Assembly: GCA_000151295.1 (NCBI GenBank)
Contig: GG745362.1
Location: 312,490-376,489, forward strand
Length of the DNA: 64,000 nucleotides
DNA from: Allomyces macrogynus ATCC 38327
Taxonomy: Eukaryota > Blastocladiomycota > Blastocladiomycetes > Blastocladiales > Blastocladiaceae
Reading direction: 5' to 3'
Under the pieces are notes generated by a model, which was not told where the DNA came from, ran no database searches, and saw only the letters and a list, made by a program, of their open reading frames with translations. Shown piece by piece: positions 1 to 11,621 of the stretch. Each line of letters opens with the position of its first letter. Position 1 is the first letter of the stretch. A program made the translations under genes and the position numbers.

Positions 1-22
1 GGGCCCACGACGCGACTACTAT

Positions 23-580
23 ATGGATGAGGTGGTCCACCCAGTCTTCACTGTGACCCAGAAGTGTGGGAAGGTCTGGGTAATCATAGACTACCAGTAT
101 GTGAATGGGTTCATTTTGGACAAGTTGTTTAAAATGGAGACAATGAAATCAGTGATTGGGGTGATCCCAGACATGGAGTTTGTGGCAGTGGTGGACATTG
201 CTGACTTCTTCCTGCACCTGGGAGTGCACCTGGAGCACCAGCACCTGCTGCACTTCATGGCACAGGGCCAGGTGTTCAAGCCACTGGCTTCACTCTTCAG
301 GCTGAATTGTCTGCCATGGACTTTCACAAAGCTCCTGAAGCCTATCCTGGCAGCTTTGCACAGGTTTGGGGTGACAGCATTAGCCTGGTTGGATGACATG
401 ATCATTAGGTCAGTGACAGTAGCCCTGACCCTGCAGTTCATGGCCTTGTTCATTCGCCTGATGCAGCTCCATGGGTTCCGGATCTCATGGAAGAAGCTAT
501 CAATTCCCACATTGCAGATGGTGGTGCAATGGGTAGGGTGGGAGTGGGACCTCATGCACAAGGTCATGCACCTCCCATGA
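23..580 (+). pseudogene. Reverse transcriptase domain of the DIRS-like element
   Basis: The longest open segment of the element, 185 codons, is open to the window edge at the 5' side. It resembles the DIRS/Ty3-class polymerase. A basic KxGKVWVIIDYQYVN strand is followed by KMETMKSV, a first catalytic aspartate strand (VVDIADFFLHLGVHLEHQ), then FRLNCLPWTFTKLLKPIL and WLDD for the second aspartate pair. The fingers and palm are visible, but upstream gag and connector regions are not in the window. The ATG at 23 is probably not a true start. The reading frame ends at 580 and the RNase H part continues in a different frame. Confidence 0.75.
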
Positions 581-1479
581 AGTGAGCAGTAGTGTGGGAC
601 AAGCTGCGCAAGGTGGGCTGTCTGGACCAGATTCATATGAGGAACCTGGTGAGCCTGGTGGGGAAGATCCTGGCCATCTTGCCAGCAGTGGGCAAAGTGA
701 AGCTACTCATGATGGAGCTCTGCATGGCAATGCAATCAGCAGTGTAGTCCATTGGGACACACTGCAGATGATGGGGCTCTCTTGTGGTGGACGTGACACC
801 TCTCATGAGGGAGGACTGTTGGCGAGTGCAGCAGTGCTCCTGGACTACAAGGGGTCCACACTGCTGCAGTTGGTGATGGATCTGACTATGCACTCCAATT
901 TGTCAGGGACAGGCTGGGCCCTGAACACGTGGGTAGAAGGGGAGCTGGTACAGACATGCAACCAGTGGTCAGTGGAAGTTCTCCTCCAGTCCCAGGACAG
1001 GTACCAGTCAGTGGGGGATCTGGACATGTTCCTGTCCGAGAATCCCATGACAGATCTGATCCACATTGGGATCTTGGAGATCCTTGTGGTCCTGCTGGGG
1101 CTGTGGGCCCTGGTGGCCTCAGGGGCAGTGGACCTGTCTGGGTTGACAATCCACACAATGGTGGACAACCTCAGCTCTGCAATTTACCTGGATCAGCAGG
1201 GGAGCCACTGATGCCCATGGATGAATTGCGTGACAAAGGAAACCTGGCTTTGGCTGCAGGTGTTCAGGGCGCAGTTGCACACAACCCATCTGCCATGCAT
1301 GGAGAATTGGGTGGCAGACCTGGATTCAAAGGCGGATGCAGTCCGCTACAACCACATGGTCCATTGGCTGGTGGAGATCGATCTGTTTGCGTCCATGGTG
1401 ATGACATAAATCAGGGATCAGTTCGTGACAGTCTGCCCAGACCCAGGGGTGGTGGCGACAAATGCATTCACAATCCACT

Positions 1480-1492
1480 GGGGGGGGGGGGG
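1480..1492 (+). repeat. G13 homopolymer inside the retrotransposon
   Basis: Thirteen consecutive G bases lie between the RNase H and recombinase parts. They sit at a frame change, so slippage here may be one of the breaks. Confidence 0.9.
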
Positions 1493-3144
1493 ACCATGTG
1501 GACACAGGCACCCCTGAGTGGAACATGCCTGATTGCATGGCAGCTCTCTGGCACTTTGGAGCTCTGCTCTGCTTATCACAAGTGATCATTGACTGCACTG
1601 ATGCAGCCCTCACAGAGAACCCCAGGAAGCAGTATGACACTTCTTGGTTGTGCTGGCTTTGCTGGTGCTGCAGGATCACGCTGGTCCCCTTGTGCATGAT
1701 GTGAATGCTTTTTGTGTGTACGCCATCTCTCTCTGGGAGGAGGACCTTCCCCCGTGTGGGCGGCCCTGGTGGCCCCATTGGCATGCAGCACTTGGGATGA
1801 CATGGGGGCAGTTCCACAGGCCAGACAGTGCAATCACATCTCTGTCAACCTGTGCAATGGTATCAAAGGTAGTGCGCTCCTTCAGGGTGGAGTGCCCTTG
1901 GGTCTCTCACAACAAGGAAGTGTTTGATTTGATGATTTTGGACAATGTGGTGCAGGCCTGGGGCCCAACCACAGATCTGTTGTTCTCAAGGCTGATATAC
2001 CGCCTTGTGTACCTCCTCTTGTGATATGGGAGGCGTCACTTCAGCTGCCTGGAGCACATTGTCGTGCCAGAGAGCATGGTGCTTCTGGACACATTGCATC
2101 TGGCAATCCACAGCCCAAAGGACCAGTGTGATCAAACAGTGATCATGTACCTCATGTAGGCTGATGACCCACTGTTAGATGTGGGGGCACACTGGACCAC
2201 TTACCTTGGGCGCCACTCCCCCTATGTACCTGATGGGGACACCAGCAACGCCCTCTTTGTGGGGGTGGGCACCACCAAGCAATTCGTGGTTGCTGACATG
2301 ATTGCGTCTTGGGTGCATCAACTACTGAGGGATGTGCAGATCCTGTGATGCTTCCACGCCTATGACCTGAAGGCGGCAGCCTGCAAGTTCATGGAACTGA
2401 ACAGTGCCACTGAGGAAGAAATGTGTGTTGTCTGAGCCTGAGCCAACACAAGGGGTGCAAGATGTGCCTCCCACCTGGTTCTCTGCAGCCAGAATCGATC
2501 TTCCCATTCTCCCACCCCGTCTTCAATGGGCGCATCTGCTCTGTCTTGGTGTCTCTCTCTGATCAGGGAGTGAGGATGCTGATGGGTTGGGGGTGAGGGG
2601 TTTGCATGCCTTGACTGGGCCCAGGCAATCAAGCCTGTTTTTTCATTTCTCAGAACTGACGTTTCATCATAAGTTTCATGGCCCTGAGATTGTGTCATTC
2701 AATTAAGCCCATTCAATAAAGGTATAAGCACATCTGGCACCCTCATGTTGGCTTGGGCTCAGACAACACACATTGTCCCTCACTGTCAGGACTGTTAGGT
2801 GACAGCCCTAACAGCTTGGGCAATGAGCACAATCATGGGGCACCAATGCATGCATACTGGACACTGCAGTGGTGGTGGCAGCAGCAGCAACTGCCACATT
2901 GAGGGGAAGGGTCAATCTGGATGAGGCACTGATGGTGAGCACCATCAGCACTGAGTTGGTGTGCATGCCCACAACAGTCAGCAGGTCATTCATGGCAGCA
3001 CGGTTTGCCAGAAGAATTGAGAAGGGCAGTTAGTTGGTGGGCCGCTGATGTGGGGCTCTTCTGATAGCATTGTGGCTTGCTCGAGGGACGCTTAAAGGGG
3101 TTGTCCTGCCCCTGTATTATGCTCGCGTTAGTGCGAACGGCCGC

Positions 3145-3320
3145 GACCAGGGGTTGCGCAAGAATGCCTCGGACGGTGCCACGTAACTCGTCGTGGGTGG
3201 CGTCGACCCCAGGCTTGTACCAAGCACGAGTCCGCCAGGCATCGTTGCCGCCACATCCACAATCGCTGCGGCCGGATCAGGCACGCTTGGCGCGAGGAGA
3301 CCTTGCGCATACATGGAACG
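3145..3320 (-). pseudogene. Fragment of a DHX29-like helicase paralogue
   Basis: Read on the minus strand, this piece gives MYAQGLLAPSVP, then VDVAATMPGGLVLGTS, then AFLRNP. These correspond in order to MSAHGLLTPGVP, AVAATMPGGLVPGAS and FVTFLRNP in the C-terminal part of the helicase at 11622-16424. Nucleotide similarity is also visible, for example CCAGGCATCGT in both. Roughly 100 residues present between the last two blocks in the larger gene are missing here. The piece lies just beyond the right edge of the CpG-poor retroelement. It is a truncated duplicate; I see no way for it to encode a functional protein. Confidence 0.65.
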
Positions 3321-3973
3321 AGTTTTGGTCAGATCAGAGCGTCTGAAGCGTGCGCGGAACTGTCCAGCAAGCCCAACTGGCTGTACTAGCAGGATCCAGA
3401 ATGCCCGGAAAACATGGCACTGCTGGCGCATCTCTACGAGCTTCCTCTCGTCGATTCCATGGCACGCAACTACGAGCAAACACAATTGCAATAGGATCGC
3501 TGTCAATTTAGAGTCTCGCAGGTACTGTTGTTCCCTGTTTCCTTCTGCTGGTCGCAAAAAAACGACCGTGGCATCACTCGCGCAGATGATGCAGCAGCGT
3601 CCGCTTTCTGCATCAGAACAACGATAAATGGCGTCGGCGCCCCCTGGCCAGTTTGGCGTCGGAGATTCGACTGTGCTGCCAGCTCCTGGATTACGAACGA
3701 CCGTACCTCACCATTCCTGAAATTAACCCGTCCAAGCTTGCCCACCGGCCGGTTTGCTCCAGTGTGGCGTTATTTGAGAAGGCGCGTGGTGTTGAGAATG
3801 ATGCTGCGCGCGCTCAGGCCATCAGAATGCTGCATGCCTGTAATCATGCCCGCAACCAGGCGGCAGATTTCCACGACTTAGTGAAGTGCCTATTCCATTC
3901 CTGATTTATCCTCAAGTCGCATCTCAAGTCCTTCTCGTTCCTTCTCCATCCAGTCCCCCACATCGATCGATTC
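3321..3973. other. Intergenic stretch with no supported gene
   Basis: Short open frames exist on both strands (for example 3653-3904 plus, non-ATG start), but none has a recognisable motif. The part next to 3974 is a pyrimidine-rich 3' flank. It resembles the flank after the second receptor (about 7790-7859), so the tandem duplication probably included the 3' flanks. Confidence 0.5.
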
Positions 3974-6900
3974 CTACCCCGCCATCGACCCCGACCGAAG
4001 CGTTACTTGCGGCCGGCGGTTTGCCACCGACTGGTCTGCTGCCGTCGTATTTCCCGAATGTGATCCACTCCCGGCACCCGACCCGTGCGACGCACTCCCC
4101 GTCGTAATCGCGTTCACGGCCTTGAACGTGGTCTCAATGTCGTGGATCCACCGGTCGGCATCGGTTGCGTCCTTGGCCTGCACGAGGTAGCTCGACCCGC
4201 CGACGCGCAAGATGAAGCAGTCGGGCGCACTGTCGGTGGGGGACGCATATACCTTGGCCGTGTATGCCTGGCTGCCCTTGGCCGGCTAGATGCGTGTGGC
4301 CATCGAGTGGGTGAGGAGCGATTCGAGGGTGCGACGGCCGGAAAACATCACAACATACCGAACTACACGGCGTGAGTTGGAGCGACGGGAGCGGGTGGTG
4401 GAAGAGGACCACGTCGACCTCGGTCCACTTCCGGAACACCCCGCCCATTTGTTTGATCGCAAACCGCTGGCCGACACGCGCTTCCTGTTGCGGGGAATGC
4501 CCATGGTCAGAAAATGACCGAAAAAGATTGGAACTGATTCGAGCCGTACCAATCCGCACAGCACGCCCTCCTCGCCCTTGTCGCTCTTGGCCATGTCGTT
4601 CCGCAAACTCCCGGCCCTGCGGTTCAGCTTGGCCAACGAAGGCGGCTCAAACTTGGGGTGAGCGTCCGCGCCGTCCGCGCCAGCAAGCAACACCTCCAAG
4701 ATCGGCCGCCACACGAGCAAACCGAGCACTCCGCCAAGCGCGAGCAGGATGCACACGCACTTGATAACAAATTGCGCGCGGAAATTGATCGGAAGCACCG
4801 CGACCGGGACCACGACAATGCACGCGAGCAGAATGTTGTAGGCGGCAAGCGCAATGTACTTGGACTCGTTGTAGGTCGTGCCGACGTTGCGGATCTTGAA
4901 GGACAGCCAGCAGGCCACGAGCAACTGCAGCGCGTGGAAGATGGCGAGGATCGCCGTGATCGCGGTCCCGCCCGTGTCGCTGCTCGTGCTGCACAGGTAC
5001 GTGTAGGTGGTCGTCGAGACGGTGGAGATGATGGGTGACGGCGCGGCAGCGCCCGTCCACGCGCCTAAAAGAACAAGGTCGACGGCAGCCATGGCCAGCA
5101 CGCCGCCGAGCAACCGCGAGTCCTTCAAATTGAACTGCATCTGGTACCGGTTTCTGCGGCAGGGGTGAACGTGAGTGGGAAGCGGCAGCAATGCAGTTTT
5201 GTTGGCATCACACCCGTACCCAAATATCAAATAAATGCGCATGGTTTTGACAATAATGCTGCCGAGAATCGTGCACATGCCGAGCGCGAGCAACCAAATC
5301 CGCACCGCGCACATGCCCGTGATCGTGGGCGACGCGATTTCGAGCGCCACGGATGCGGTCACGACAAATACGCCAAGCGCAATCAGCTGCATGAACCGGG
5401 GCGACTGAGCTTTGACGGTCGCGATGCCAGCATAGCGGGAGAGGAGATGGAACGTCGGGAGCGTCGCGGCAAAGAAGAGCCCGCATAAGACGACAACGAA
5501 AATCGGGAGCACTTCACTCGAGGCCATGTCGTCGAGTGTCATGACTACAGTGGAGAAAGAGAATCAGAACAATGGGATTCGAGCTGGAGAACGATGGGGT
5601 GGAACCCTACTGTAGTTAGCTGGTGGCGCTGGAATCCACGCCGTCCACAGATTGCGGTTCGACGCGATCCACTTGCACGCCGTAGTCTCCGTGACGCCCG
5701 TCGTCGCGTAGTCGTTGAGCAAGAAATTGATGTCATGGTCCTTGAGGCTAAACTGCTTGAAGAACATGGACACGTGCGGCGCGGTTAAGCGCAGACTCGT
5801 CGTCGAAATCTTCATGAGCAGCTCCGATGAAGTGTCACAAACCAGCTCATTGGACGACGCGCCGACGCGCGAGGCACTGAACTGAGAGAAGCAAGTCGAG
5901 TTGTACTCGGGCAGCGACACGACCGAGAGCGAGAGCGTCGACGGCAGGATCTCGGGCTTCCAGTAGTAGAAGATGCACAAGTAGCTGTTTTGGTTGGCGC
6001 ACCGTGTGACAGTACTCGCGAAATCGGCGCCGAGGTAGACGACGACGAGCTTTAGGCCGAGCGTGATGATGCGCTGCTCATTTTCGCCCATATTGTAACT
6101 CGGGTCGACGTGCTTGCACAGTTCACACATGCACATCAGACGCGGGGTCACGAGGGTGAAGAACAGAAAGGCGGCGCACCCAATATTCCCGGCAGCCTGA
6201 CGGGTTGGCCTGGCACTGCGGCGGGACAAACATGCCGTTCGAGCAGAACGAGTAGGTCGTCGAGTCGCACAGCCACGACCCGTCGGCCTTGCGCGCAGGC
6301 GTCGTCGTGCCGTACGCCGGCAAGTACTGCAGCACCGAGTTCATCGTGTAGGACCGCCACGAATCAAAAATGAGCGTCGGGTAGGCATTGGCTATCGCCG
6401 TGTTGATGTACCACGAAATCTTGGCCGCGTAGCCAATCATGCCTGAGTCCTCGACAAGACCCTGCTGCACGATAAACTGCTGGTAGAGAGCCGCTTTCGA
6501 GTTGGGCCACAGTTCGAGGTTGGCGTGGACCCGACCTGACGCGACGCGCGAGAAAGTGCCACTATAATCGCCGTCGTACTCGAGAACGGTGACGTTCACG
6601 CCCATCACATCTTGCAGCAGCGTCGCAGCAATGTAGGTACTGTCGCAGGAGGAGCAGCGCAGGTTTAGTCACGCGTTGGTCCATTGTTCTCGGACAGAAC
6701 GCAAACGTAGTTTCCTCAAATTGGCACTGCACAATCGGCACGTCGAGAAGAAAGACGCCAGTCAGTTCTTCGACAGCCCTTTTGTTTCAGTCCAGCAAAC
6801 CCCGCACCTTGACCACGCATCGGCCTCGATCACGATATACGCGGGCACCTGCTTGATCGTGCTCGTGCCAGCAGCAGTCCCCACCCAGCCGAGCGATGCA

Positions 6901-7061
6901 ACGGACGACGGCGGCAAACATTGCGGGGTTTCACGACGCACACCCAGCGCGTGAACAACGTTGCTGATGGAAAGAATCAGAATCGCGAGAAAGATGGCTG
7001 TGCTGAGCCCCTCGTGGCGATCCCAGGGCGACCAGAGTTGCCGCAACTTCTGAGAACCCAT
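3974..7061 (-). CDS. Class C-like GPCR with OpuAC-type ectodomain and C-terminal PH domain (copy 1)
   Basis: Seven exons on the minus strand: 7061-6808, 6639-6180, 6112-5611, 5544-5220, 5153-4550, 4484-4359 and 4285-3974, which sum to 860 codons plus stop. A hydrophobic signal peptide ending near VVHALG is followed by an extracellular domain like glycine-betaine/OpuAC-type substrate-binding proteins: STYIAATLLQ, MGVNVTVLEY, VHANLELWP, then HVDPSYN. The seven-helix core has the GABA-B-type signature KAQSPRFMQL before TM2 and ALGMCTILGSIIVKT at TM3. The tail is a PH-like domain (EARVGQRFAIKQ to DADRWIHDIETTF). The ATG at 7061 was chosen because it gives the cleanest signal peptide. Predicted role: plasma-membrane receptor for a small organic solute. 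The ligand is unknown and no G protein is encoded here. Similar in all exon positions to the gene at 7860-10960. Confidence 0.85.
4902..5133 (-). repeat. 232-nt patch almost identical to 8778-9009
   Basis: Inside exon 5 of receptor copy 1, covering transmembrane segments after TM3. By eye, one mismatch (GGCAGCC here, GGCAACC in copy 2) over 232 nt, while the rest of the two genes differ at many positions. This looks like recent gene conversion. Confidence 0.85.
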
Positions 7062-7859
7062 TGCAACTTGGTGTTGGAAGCAAGACGAGAGTGCTGCGAA
7101 CTGGTGTGGTTGCCGAGTTGCAGAGCAAGCAAGGCGGACAAGAGCCAGTCCAGCACCGTGCGAGGCTGCGAGCAATTTTGCGTTCAGTAATTTCGAGGTC
7201 CGTCGAGTGGACAGGTGTGATTGAACCAATGAAATTGCAGCATGAGCAGCTTCATTGAATGTGCGACAGGTACGGTCGAACCACCCCCAACACAAACGAC
7301 TTTATCACACACCCTCATCAGTGATCAGTGGTGCACGCCAAGTCTGAGTCGCAGCTGGGGCTTGGATCAAGCCGTTGCAGTTTTTGGCTGCTTTATGTAG
7401 GTCGGTTAAAAAGCTCACGAGGTCGACGTGACGCACGGAATAGTGGTCTCCTTCAAAGGCACCACGTATTGTTGTCCATTTGTCGATCACTTGTGAACTG
7501 ATGCTGGCTGCCGGAACGAGGTCCAACAAACATCATCAAAAGCGCAATCCGCAGTTTCGGTCCGGGACAGATCACAGATGTCACTGTGCTCGTCACGACC
7601 TCAACTCCCACGACTGTGGCTGCGTGTCGACCATGAATTCAGAACCTCGACCTCTTTCGGCAAATGGTTTACGTTGAGACCGCATTTTTTGAGTCGTTTC
7701 GACATTCAGCTGGATTTCCACATCCTCGACACACGTCGGCAATGCTTTACTCCCTGAAGATCACGTCCCTACTCACTTCCTTCACCAAATACACACTCTC
7801 CAGTCACATCTCCAGATTTTTCCACTCCTTCTCCGCCCAACCAGTCCCCAGCACCCATC
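7062..7859. other. Spacer between tandem receptors
   Basis: Holds the promoter side of receptor copy 1 and the 3' flank of copy 2. A 74-codon minus-strand frame at 7305-7529 (starts MLDLVPAASISSQ) has no recognisable motif and I do not annotate it as a gene. No RNA gene seen. Confidence 0.5.
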
Positions 7860-10800
7860 CTAACCCACCATCCCCGGCCTCTGCGGTCCAGGCTGCCGCT
7901 GGCTTGCGACCGACTGGTCCGGCGCGGCCGACACCGTGGCGGACGCCGCTGCGCTGTTGCCGCTCGATGCGCGCGACACGGATCCCGTCGTGCTCGCATT
8001 CACGGCCTTGAACGTAGTCTCAATGTCCTGCACCCACCGTTCGGCATCGGTCGCGTCCTTGGCCTGCACGAGGTAGCTCGATCCGCCAACGCGCAGAATG
8101 AAGCAGTCGGTCGCGCCGTCGGCGACGGACGCGTAGACTTTGAACATGTAGGCTTGGCCGCCCCTGAGCTAGATGCGAGCAAATGGGTGAGTGACAAACG
8201 AGGCAGGTGTGATTGTTGGAAATCCACGCCGTACCGAGCCACACGGCATGATTTGGAGCGACGGAAGCGGGTGGTGGAGAAGGACAAGGTCAACCTCGGT
8301 CCATTGCCGAAAGAGCCCGCCTATTTGCTTGATTGCGAACCGCTGGCCTACGCGCGCTTCCTGAACACGAGTGGCGATTCGAGGTCAGCATTTTGCAAGT
8401 AAAATGGGGTGCGAAGACTGAACCGTACCAAGCCGCATAGCACACCCTCCTTGCCCTTGTCGCTCTTCGCCATCGCGTTACGCATACTCGTGCTGCGATC
8501 AAGCTTGGCCGTTGACGGCGGCTCAAACGAAGCAAGAGCATCGGTGCTCACGGCACCGCTCAGCACCACTTCCAAAATTGGCCGCCAAACGAGCAAACCG
8601 AGCACGCCGCCAAGCGCGAGCAGAATGCAAACGCATTTGATGACAAACTGCGCGCGGAAGTTGATTGGCAGGACCGCAACCGGGACCACGACAATGCACG
8701 CGAGCAAAATGTTGTAGGCCGCGAGAGCGATATACTTGGATTCGTTGTAGGTCGTGCCAACGTTGCGGATCTTGAACGACAGCCAGCAGGCCACGAGCAA
8801 CTGCAGCGCGTGGAAGATGGCGAGGATCGCCGTGATCGCGGTCCCGCCCGTGTCGCTGCTCGTGCTGCACAGGTACGTGTAGGTGGTCGTCGAGACGGTG
8901 GAGATGATGGGTGACGGCGCGGCAGCGCCCGTCCACGCGCCTAAAAGAACAAGGTCGACGGCAACCATGGCCAGCACGCCGCCGAGCAACCGCGAGTCCT
9001 TCAAATTGAGCGCCATTCGGCGCCGGTTCCTGTATCGGATCGCGTGGTGAGTCCATAGTAACAATACGGATTCTGTCCACATCGAGCCCTTACCCAAAGA
9101 TCAAATAGATGCGCGCGGTCTTGACGATCAGACTGCCGAGAATCGTGCACATGCCGAGCGCGAGCATCCAAATCCGTGCCGCGCACACGCCCGCGACCGT
9201 CGGCGACACCAATTCGAGCGCCATGGCCACACCAACGACGAGCACGCCAAGTGAGATCAGCTGCATAAATTTGGGCGATTGGGCCTTGACTGCAGTGACA
9301 CGAGCGTAGTGTGACAGGAGATAGAACGTCGGCAGCGTCGCGACAAAGACGAGCGCGCAAAGAACCGCGATCAGGATCGGCAGCGCTTCGTTCATGGCCA
9401 TGGCGTCAAGCGTCATGACTACGTAGAAAATGAGGACGGGATGGGGTCAGGATCACGGCGTCCAGTCGTAGAAAGAGTGTTCGTCTAGGGAACGTACTGT
9501 AGTTGGCCGGCGGCGCTGGGATCCACGAGGTCCAAAGGTTGCGGTTCGCCACGATCCACTTGCACACTGTCGTCTCTGTGACACCCGTCGTCGCATAGTC
9601 GTTGAGCAGGTAGTCGATGTCGTGGTCCTTGAGGCTAAACTGCTTGAAGAACGTCGACACATGCGGCGCCGTCGTGCGCAGACTCGCAGTCGAAATCTTG
9701 ATCGGAAGTTCCGGCGACCAGTCACATACCAGCGTGTTGGACGCGGCGCCGACGTGGGCCGGGTCAAACCGGGAGAAGCACGTTGAATTGTACTCGGGCA
9801 GAGCCACGACCGAAAGTGGGAGTGTCGACGGGATGATTTCGGGCTTCCAGTAATACATCAGGCACGCGTAACTGTTCTGGTTGGCGCAGCGCGTGACAGC
9901 ACTGGAAAAGCCGTCGACGCCGAGGTAGACGACGACGAGTTTCAGACCAAGCGTGATGATGCGCTGCTCGCTCTCGCCGGCGTTATAGGCCGGATGGACG
10001 TGCTGGTGAATTCGCGCACGAATGTCAGTACGTTACAAGATGGCGGGCCGAAGCGGTGGGTGGTGAAGCATGAGACAACGCACCCAAAACTCGCGACAGC
10101 TCGATGGGTTGGCCTGGCACTGCGGAGGCACAAACATGCCGTTCGAGCAGTACGAGTAGGTCGCCGAGTCGCACAGCCACGACCCGTCAGCCTTGCGCGC
10201 GGGCGTCGAGGTCCCGTACGCGGGCAGGTACTGCAGCACCGAGTTCATTGTGTAGGACCGCCACGAGTCGAAAATGAGCGTCGGATACGCGTTCGCAATC
10301 GCCGTGTTGATGTACCACGAAATCTTGCCCGCGTAGCCAATCATGCCCGAGTTCTCGACGGTGCCCTGCCGCACGATGTACTGTTGATAGAAAATCGATT
10401 TCGAATTGGGCCACAGTTCGACGTTGGCGTGCACCTGGCCCGAGGCTACTCGTAGAAACGTGTCGGTGGGCCCGCCATACTCGAGCACCGTCACGTTAAT
10501 GCCCATCACGTTCTGCAGCAGCGTTGCGGCAATGTAGGTGCTGTCGTCGGAGGTGAGCGCGAAGTGAGCGATGCCTCATCCACGCGCACGCAGCATCGCG
10601 ACAGGCACGCGCACCTTAAGTTAGCGCTATCGTAACATTTCGAGAAGGCAAAATCACGTCAGCTTTTGCATGCCACTCCCTCAAGTCCGATCCAACGACG
10701 ACGGCGCACCTCGACCATGCATCTGCCTCGAGGACAATGTCGGCGGGCGCTTGCTTGATCGTGCCCGAGCCAGTGGTGGTCCCTACCCAGCCGAGCGACG

Positions 10801-10960
10801 CGACCGAGGACGGCGGCAAGCATTGTGGGGTTCCACGCCGCACGCCTTGTGCGTGCACAACGGCGCAGAACTGGACGAGAGCGGTAATGACGGCTGTGCC
10901 GAGGATGACACCCAACGCGCTGGTCTTGACGCAGATTCGGCGCATGGTGGCGTGTTGCAA
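7860..10960 (-). CDS. Class C-like GPCR with OpuAC-type ectodomain and C-terminal PH domain (copy 2)
   Basis: Seven exons: 10960-10710, 10540-10084, 10002-9498, 9418-9094, 9029-8429, 8360-8235 and 8168-7860, which sum to 857 codons plus stop. Every exon junction matches copy 1 in position and phase. The order is signal peptide (ATG at 10960, alternative at 10945), an OpuAC-like domain (MGINVTVLEY, VHANVELWP, GMIGYAGKISWY, HVHPAYN), a seven-helix class C core (KAQSPKFMQL, ALGMCTILGSLIVKT), and a PH-like domain (GGQAYMFKVYA, DAERWVQDIETTF). The N-terminal domain differs clearly from copy 1 while part of exon 5 is almost identical. Likely a paralogous solute receptor at the plasma membrane with a phosphoinositide- or protein-binding tail. 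Ligand and coupling are inferred, not shown. Confidence 0.86.
8778..9009 (-). repeat. Partner of the 232-nt conversion patch
   Basis: Same sequence as 4902-5133 apart from one base. It begins directly after a mismatch at 8777 and ends where the copies diverge before the exon 5 acceptor. Confidence 0.85.
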
Positions 10961-11621
10961 AGCAGGCTCGTCTGTAGGCGCGCGGTCTTTGGTTTTGGGG
11001 GAGCTGGGCAGAAGATCACGGTCGGGTAGGTGGAGCTGCAGCAGGCGGCACCGCGCGGCCAGATCAGAAGCTTGCCAAGGTCAATGGCATCGAAGCGCGT
11101 CAGAGCGCGTTCGAGCGTAGTTCGATCACACCAGGGGAGGTGCAGCGTGCGTCGAGTCGTCGGATGCCCAATCAATTCATTGCGTTGGGCCTGGTGTCGG
11201 CCCGCGTGACTCGGACAGGCGCGTCTCCTGTCGAACACGCACGTTCACAAGTTGGACAGGCGCGTCTTACTCGTTCACACGTGCGGCCGCGACCGTGTCG
11301 CGCGATGGCGTCGCCAAGTGGAGGGAACTGTTCATACCGCAAGCGGGGCGCCCCGCCACCGCGGTCCAAGAAACCAATTCCATGCGCTGGGCTCTTGCGC
11401 GTGATGGATGTGATATCCACAATGATCTCGTTCACGTTGCGGCTGCCGCATGGACGCAACCTGGTCGAGAACGCGCCCGTGCGACCCCCCCACCACCACC
11501 ACCATGCCGTAAATCGCGCAGCACGCGCGCACCGGGCCAGATTGAGTTGATTGTGTTTGCGAGGACAGACGGACCAATGAGATAGAGTAGCAACCGAACG
11601 AATCTCTGTCACCTAGACAAA
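10961..11621. other. Intergenic spacer
   Basis: Lies between the start of receptor copy 2 and the 3' end of the helicase (both minus strand). Overlapping short open frames on both strands carry no recognised motif. Presumably the receptor promoter; no specific element identified. Confidence 0.5.

Larger units (their letters stand above)
1..3065 (+). mobile_element. Decayed DIRS-type (tyrosine recombinase) retrotransposon, 5' end cut by the window
   Basis: The pieces occur in the order of DIRS-like elements. Reverse transcriptase lies at about 23-577, with PVFTV near its start, a VDIADFF catalytic strand and a WLDD version of the YxDD motif. RNase H follows at about 880-1400 in another frame (LEILVVLLGLWAL, then a DNLSSAIYLDQQG-like strand, ending VEIDLFAS). 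Tyrosine recombinase pieces run from about 1600 to 2400 (RKQYDTSW, then LFSRLIYRLVYLL, then FHAYDLKAAA at the usual HxLR box, where K replaces R). Frames shift between domains. In-frame stops include TGA at 1209-1211 and TGA near 2346, so this copy is dead. CpG is almost absent (2 in 61-540). I see no coding match in 2420-3065; that stretch is assigned to the element only because the CpG-poor composition continues until about 3065. No terminal repeats were identified. Confidence 0.8.
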
